64,000 nucleotides of DNA, taken from assembly GCA_964439835.1 (NCBI GenBank), contig CAYTPQ010000005.1, positions 1 to 64,000 of the forward strand. Direction: 5' to 3'. Below, piece by piece: positions 62,362-64,000 of the stretch. The DNA is from JAGNLM01 sp964439835 (lineage in GTDB: Bacteria; Pseudomonadota; Gammaproteobacteria; JAABTG01). The notes under the pieces are model-generated. The model was given only the letters and a program-made list of their open reading frames with translations, had not been told where the DNA came from and made no database searches. A program made the translations under genes and the position numbers. How positions within the stretch are numbered: position 1 is the first letter of the stretch; each line of letters starts with the position of its first letter.

Positions 62362-63060
62362 ATGGGCACCGTGGAGACACCGACGGCAGCGGGTTCCTTC
62401 GCGCTCACCCTGCGGGCCCTGGCCGCGCTGCTCAGCTATCCGGAGGCCCGGCTGCGTGAGCACCTGCCGGCGCTGCGCGCGGCCCTGCACGAGGAAATGG
62501 CGCTCGGGCCCGCCCACCTGGCCGAGTTGGAGGGCCTGATCGAGGCCCTCGAGCAGGGTGACCCGCTCGACACGGAGGCCGCCTACGTGGACCTGTTCGA
62601 CCGCGGCCGGTCCACCTCGCTGCACCTGTTCGAGCACGTGTACGGGGACTCGCGCGACCGCGGTCCGGCGATGGTCGATCTCGCGCAGACCTACCAGCAG
62701 GCCGGGCTCCTGCTGGGTCCCGGCGAGCTCCCGGACTACCTTCCGGTGGTGCTGGAGTTCGCCTCGACCCGCCCCGCCGCGGAGGCACGGGCCTTCCTCG
62801 GCGAGATGGCGCACATCCTGAATGCGCTCTTCCAGACGCTGCAGCGGCGCGAGAGCCCCTACGCCAGTGCGCTCGGTGCTCTGCTGGAGCTGGCCGGGGA
62901 GCCCGCACGACCGCTGCCCGCGGTGCCCGAGGAGCCCCTGGACGCCAGCTGGGACGAGCCGCCGGTGTTCGACGGCTGCGCCTCCCGCGGCCAGTCCAGG
63001 CCGGGGCAACAGACCGTCCCATTTGTCCGCAACCATCCGAGCTCAGGAGCGGCCGCATGA
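62362..63060 (+). CDS. narJ: NarJ, nitrate reductase assembly chaperone
   Basis: A 232-residue TorD/NarJ-type chaperone that helps load molybdenum cofactor into NarG. Seen are LAALLSYPEARLREHLPALRAAL, the LFDRGRSTSLHLFEHVYGDSRDRGPAMVDL core and the PDYLPVVLEFAS segment. The start lies 3 bases after narH. The stop overlaps the narI start (ATGA), indicating coupled translation. Confidence 0.96.
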   Translation: MGTVETPTAAGSFALTLRALAALLSYPEARLREHLPALRAALHEEMALGPAHLAELEGLIEALEQGDPLDTEAAYVDLFDRGRSTSLHLFEHVYGDSRDRGPAMVDLAQTYQQAGLLLGPGELPDYLPVVLEFASTRPAAEARAFLGEMAHILNALFQTLQRRESPYASALGALLELAGEPARPLPAVPEEPLDASWDEPPVFDGCASRGQSRPGQQTVPFVRNHPSSGAAA

Positions 63061-63803
63061 ACGCCCAACCCTCTTTCTGGCACACGTTTTTCTTCAGCTA
63101 CTACCCCTACATCTGCCTGGCGGTGTTCTTCATGGGCAGCCTGGCGCGCTTCGACCGCGACCAGTACACCTGGAAGAGCGACTCCTCGCAGATGCTGCGC
63201 ACCGGCACCCTGCGCTGGGGCAGCAACCTGTTCCACATCGGGATCCTGTTCCTGTTCCTCGGCCACTTCATCGGCCTGCTCACGCCGCACTTCGTCTACG
63301 AGCCCTTCATCAGCGCGGAGACGAAGCAGCTGGTTGCGGTCTACTCGGGCGGCGCGGCCGGCTTCATCTGCTTCATCGGCCTGAGCCTCCTGATCCACCG
63401 GCGGGTGACCGACCCGCGGATCCGGCTGACCAGCCACCGGACCGACCTCTTCATCCTGCTGATCCTGTGGGTGCAGCTCTCGATCGGGCTGGTCACGCTG
63501 CCGTACTCGCTGTCCCACTCCGACGCGAGCGTGATGCTGGCCCTTGCCGACTGGGCCCAGCGGATCTGGACCTTCCGGGTCGGCGATGCCGCGGGCCTGG
63601 TGGACCTGGCCTGGCCCTACAAGATCCACTTGGTGCTCGGCATGACGATCTTCCTGCTCTTCCCGTTCAGCCGCCTGGTTCACGTCTGGAGCGGCTTCGG
63701 CTCCTTCGGCTACCTGTTCCGGGCACCGCAGCTGGTGCGCAGCCGGCGGCTCAACGTGCCGCCGGGCCGCAACCAGGCGCCGGCGCGGAGCACACCGACC
63801 TGA
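63057..63803 (+). CDS. narI: Respiratory nitrate reductase, gamma subunit
   Basis: A 248-residue membrane cytochrome b with five helices (YYPYICLAVFFMGSLARFD; LFHIGILFLFLGHFIGLL; VAVYSGGAAGFICFIGLSLL; DLFILLILWVQLSIGLVTLP; IHLVLGMTIFLLFPFSRLVHVWSG). Histidines in helices 2 and 5 match the NarI heme ligands. It oxidises quinol and passes electrons to NarH. It is the end of narGHJI. Confidence 0.97.
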   Translation: MNAQPSFWHTFFFSYYPYICLAVFFMGSLARFDRDQYTWKSDSSQMLRTGTLRWGSNLFHIGILFLFLGHFIGLLTPHFVYEPFISAETKQLVAVYSGGAAGFICFIGLSLLIHRRVTDPRIRLTSHRTDLFILLILWVQLSIGLVTLPYSLSHSDASVMLALADWAQRIWTFRVGDAAGLVDLAWPYKIHLVLGMTIFLLFPFSRLVHVWSGFGSFGYLFRAPQLVRSRRLNVPPGRNQAPARSTPT

Positions 63804-63818
63804 GGTCGCGAGGATCCA

Positions 63819-63895
63819 GCGTAGAGGCGCGAAGGCGCAGAGTTTGTGGAGGCGTGGGTGCCGGCCCCCCTGCGTCTTCGACGCCTCCGCGGAAA
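63819..63895. repeat. Intergenic palindromic repeat, copy 3 (decayed)
   Basis: CAGCGTAGAGGCGCGAAGGC and a later CTTCGACGCCTCCGCGG form inverted arms like those at 30760 and 55235, but with more mismatches. It lies directly behind narI and may also stop transcription. Confidence 0.5.
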
Positions 63896-63957
63896 CCGAC
63901 CCAACACTGACCGAAACAGATGCACCGGTCGGGCTGAACGTCAGCGGGAGATCGAGA

Positions 63958-64000
63958 ATGGTCACAATCCTTGGCCCGATTACCGCCATCGCCAGAGTCA
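63958..64000 (+). CDS. Possible start of a further gene, partial
   Basis: An ATG at 63958 is preceded by GGGAGA at a plausible distance and opens a frame (MVTILGPITAIARV) to the window edge. Only 14 residues are visible, so no function can be assigned. Genes for cofactor synthesis or a NarG-linked isomerase commonly follow narI, but this is only context. Confidence 0.3.
   Translation, partial: MVTILGPITAIARV

Noticed and set aside
63057..63989. Minus-strand frame opposite narI at the right edge
   Set aside because: It is a glutamate- and arginine-rich shadow of narI with no domain.

Overview
The window is high-GC DNA that reads as one stretch of a sulfur-oxidising, nitrate-respiring gammaproteobacterium. 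The oxidative-type dsr operon with dsrEFH, dsrL, dsrN and dsrR, the aprMBA operon, and tusA-dsrE2 resemble purple sulfur bacteria and their chemolithotrophic relatives (Chromatiales-like). A complete narGHJI locus points to nitrate as terminal acceptor. The species cannot be named from the sequence alone.

Layout, left to right. 1-3.3 kb: the last codons of a tyrosine recombinase, a PsiE-like and a DUF2177-like membrane protein, and an orphan gene in a sparsely coding stretch. 3.3-8.9 kb: aprM-aprB-aprA (APS reductase), then a compact group of small genes including two SlyD-like FKBP paralogues. 9-22 kb: housekeeping genes (CapA-like protein, cysC, pcnB-folK-panB-panC-panD, tRNA-Glu with a clear promoter, an L,D-transpeptidase, a DUF882 protein, a P-type ATPase). 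22-28 kb: an RND/DUF1302/DUF1329 envelope export trio. 28.4-30.7 kb: dsrE2 and tusA (sulfur carriers) and divergent cysG (siroheme). 30.9-46 kb, minus strand: dsrABEFHCMKLJOPNR followed by a NarXL-type two-component pair where dsrS might be expected. 46.4-48.5 kb, plus strand: a four-gene group (61-aa protein, 231-aa protein, a solitary Cas6/Cmx6-like protein, a cysteine-free DsrC homologue). 48.7-63.8 kb: a PKHD-type oxygenase, a true NarX-NarL pair, a fused 912-aa NarK, a second NarK, narGHJI, and perhaps the start of another gene.

How it fits together: TusA/DsrE2/DsrEFH/DsrC pass persulfide sulfur to DsrAB. CysG and DsrN supply siroheme amide. DsrMKJOP and DsrL handle electrons. The sulfite formed is oxidised through APS by AprBA with AprM as likely membrane link, and the electrons can reduce nitrate through NarGHI. 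Regulation looks coupled: there are two NarXL-type pairs, a perfect FNR box with NarL-type 7-2-7 palindromes upstream of narK, and a related palindrome upstream of dsrA.

The most interesting candidate for an undescribed system is the 46.4-48.5 kb group. A Cas6-family endoribonuclease-like gene sits between dsr and nar with no cas genes or CRISPR array in the window, next to a DsrC-like protein that has lost every cysteine. The two SlyD-like proteins and three small unknowns behind aprA are a second candidate.
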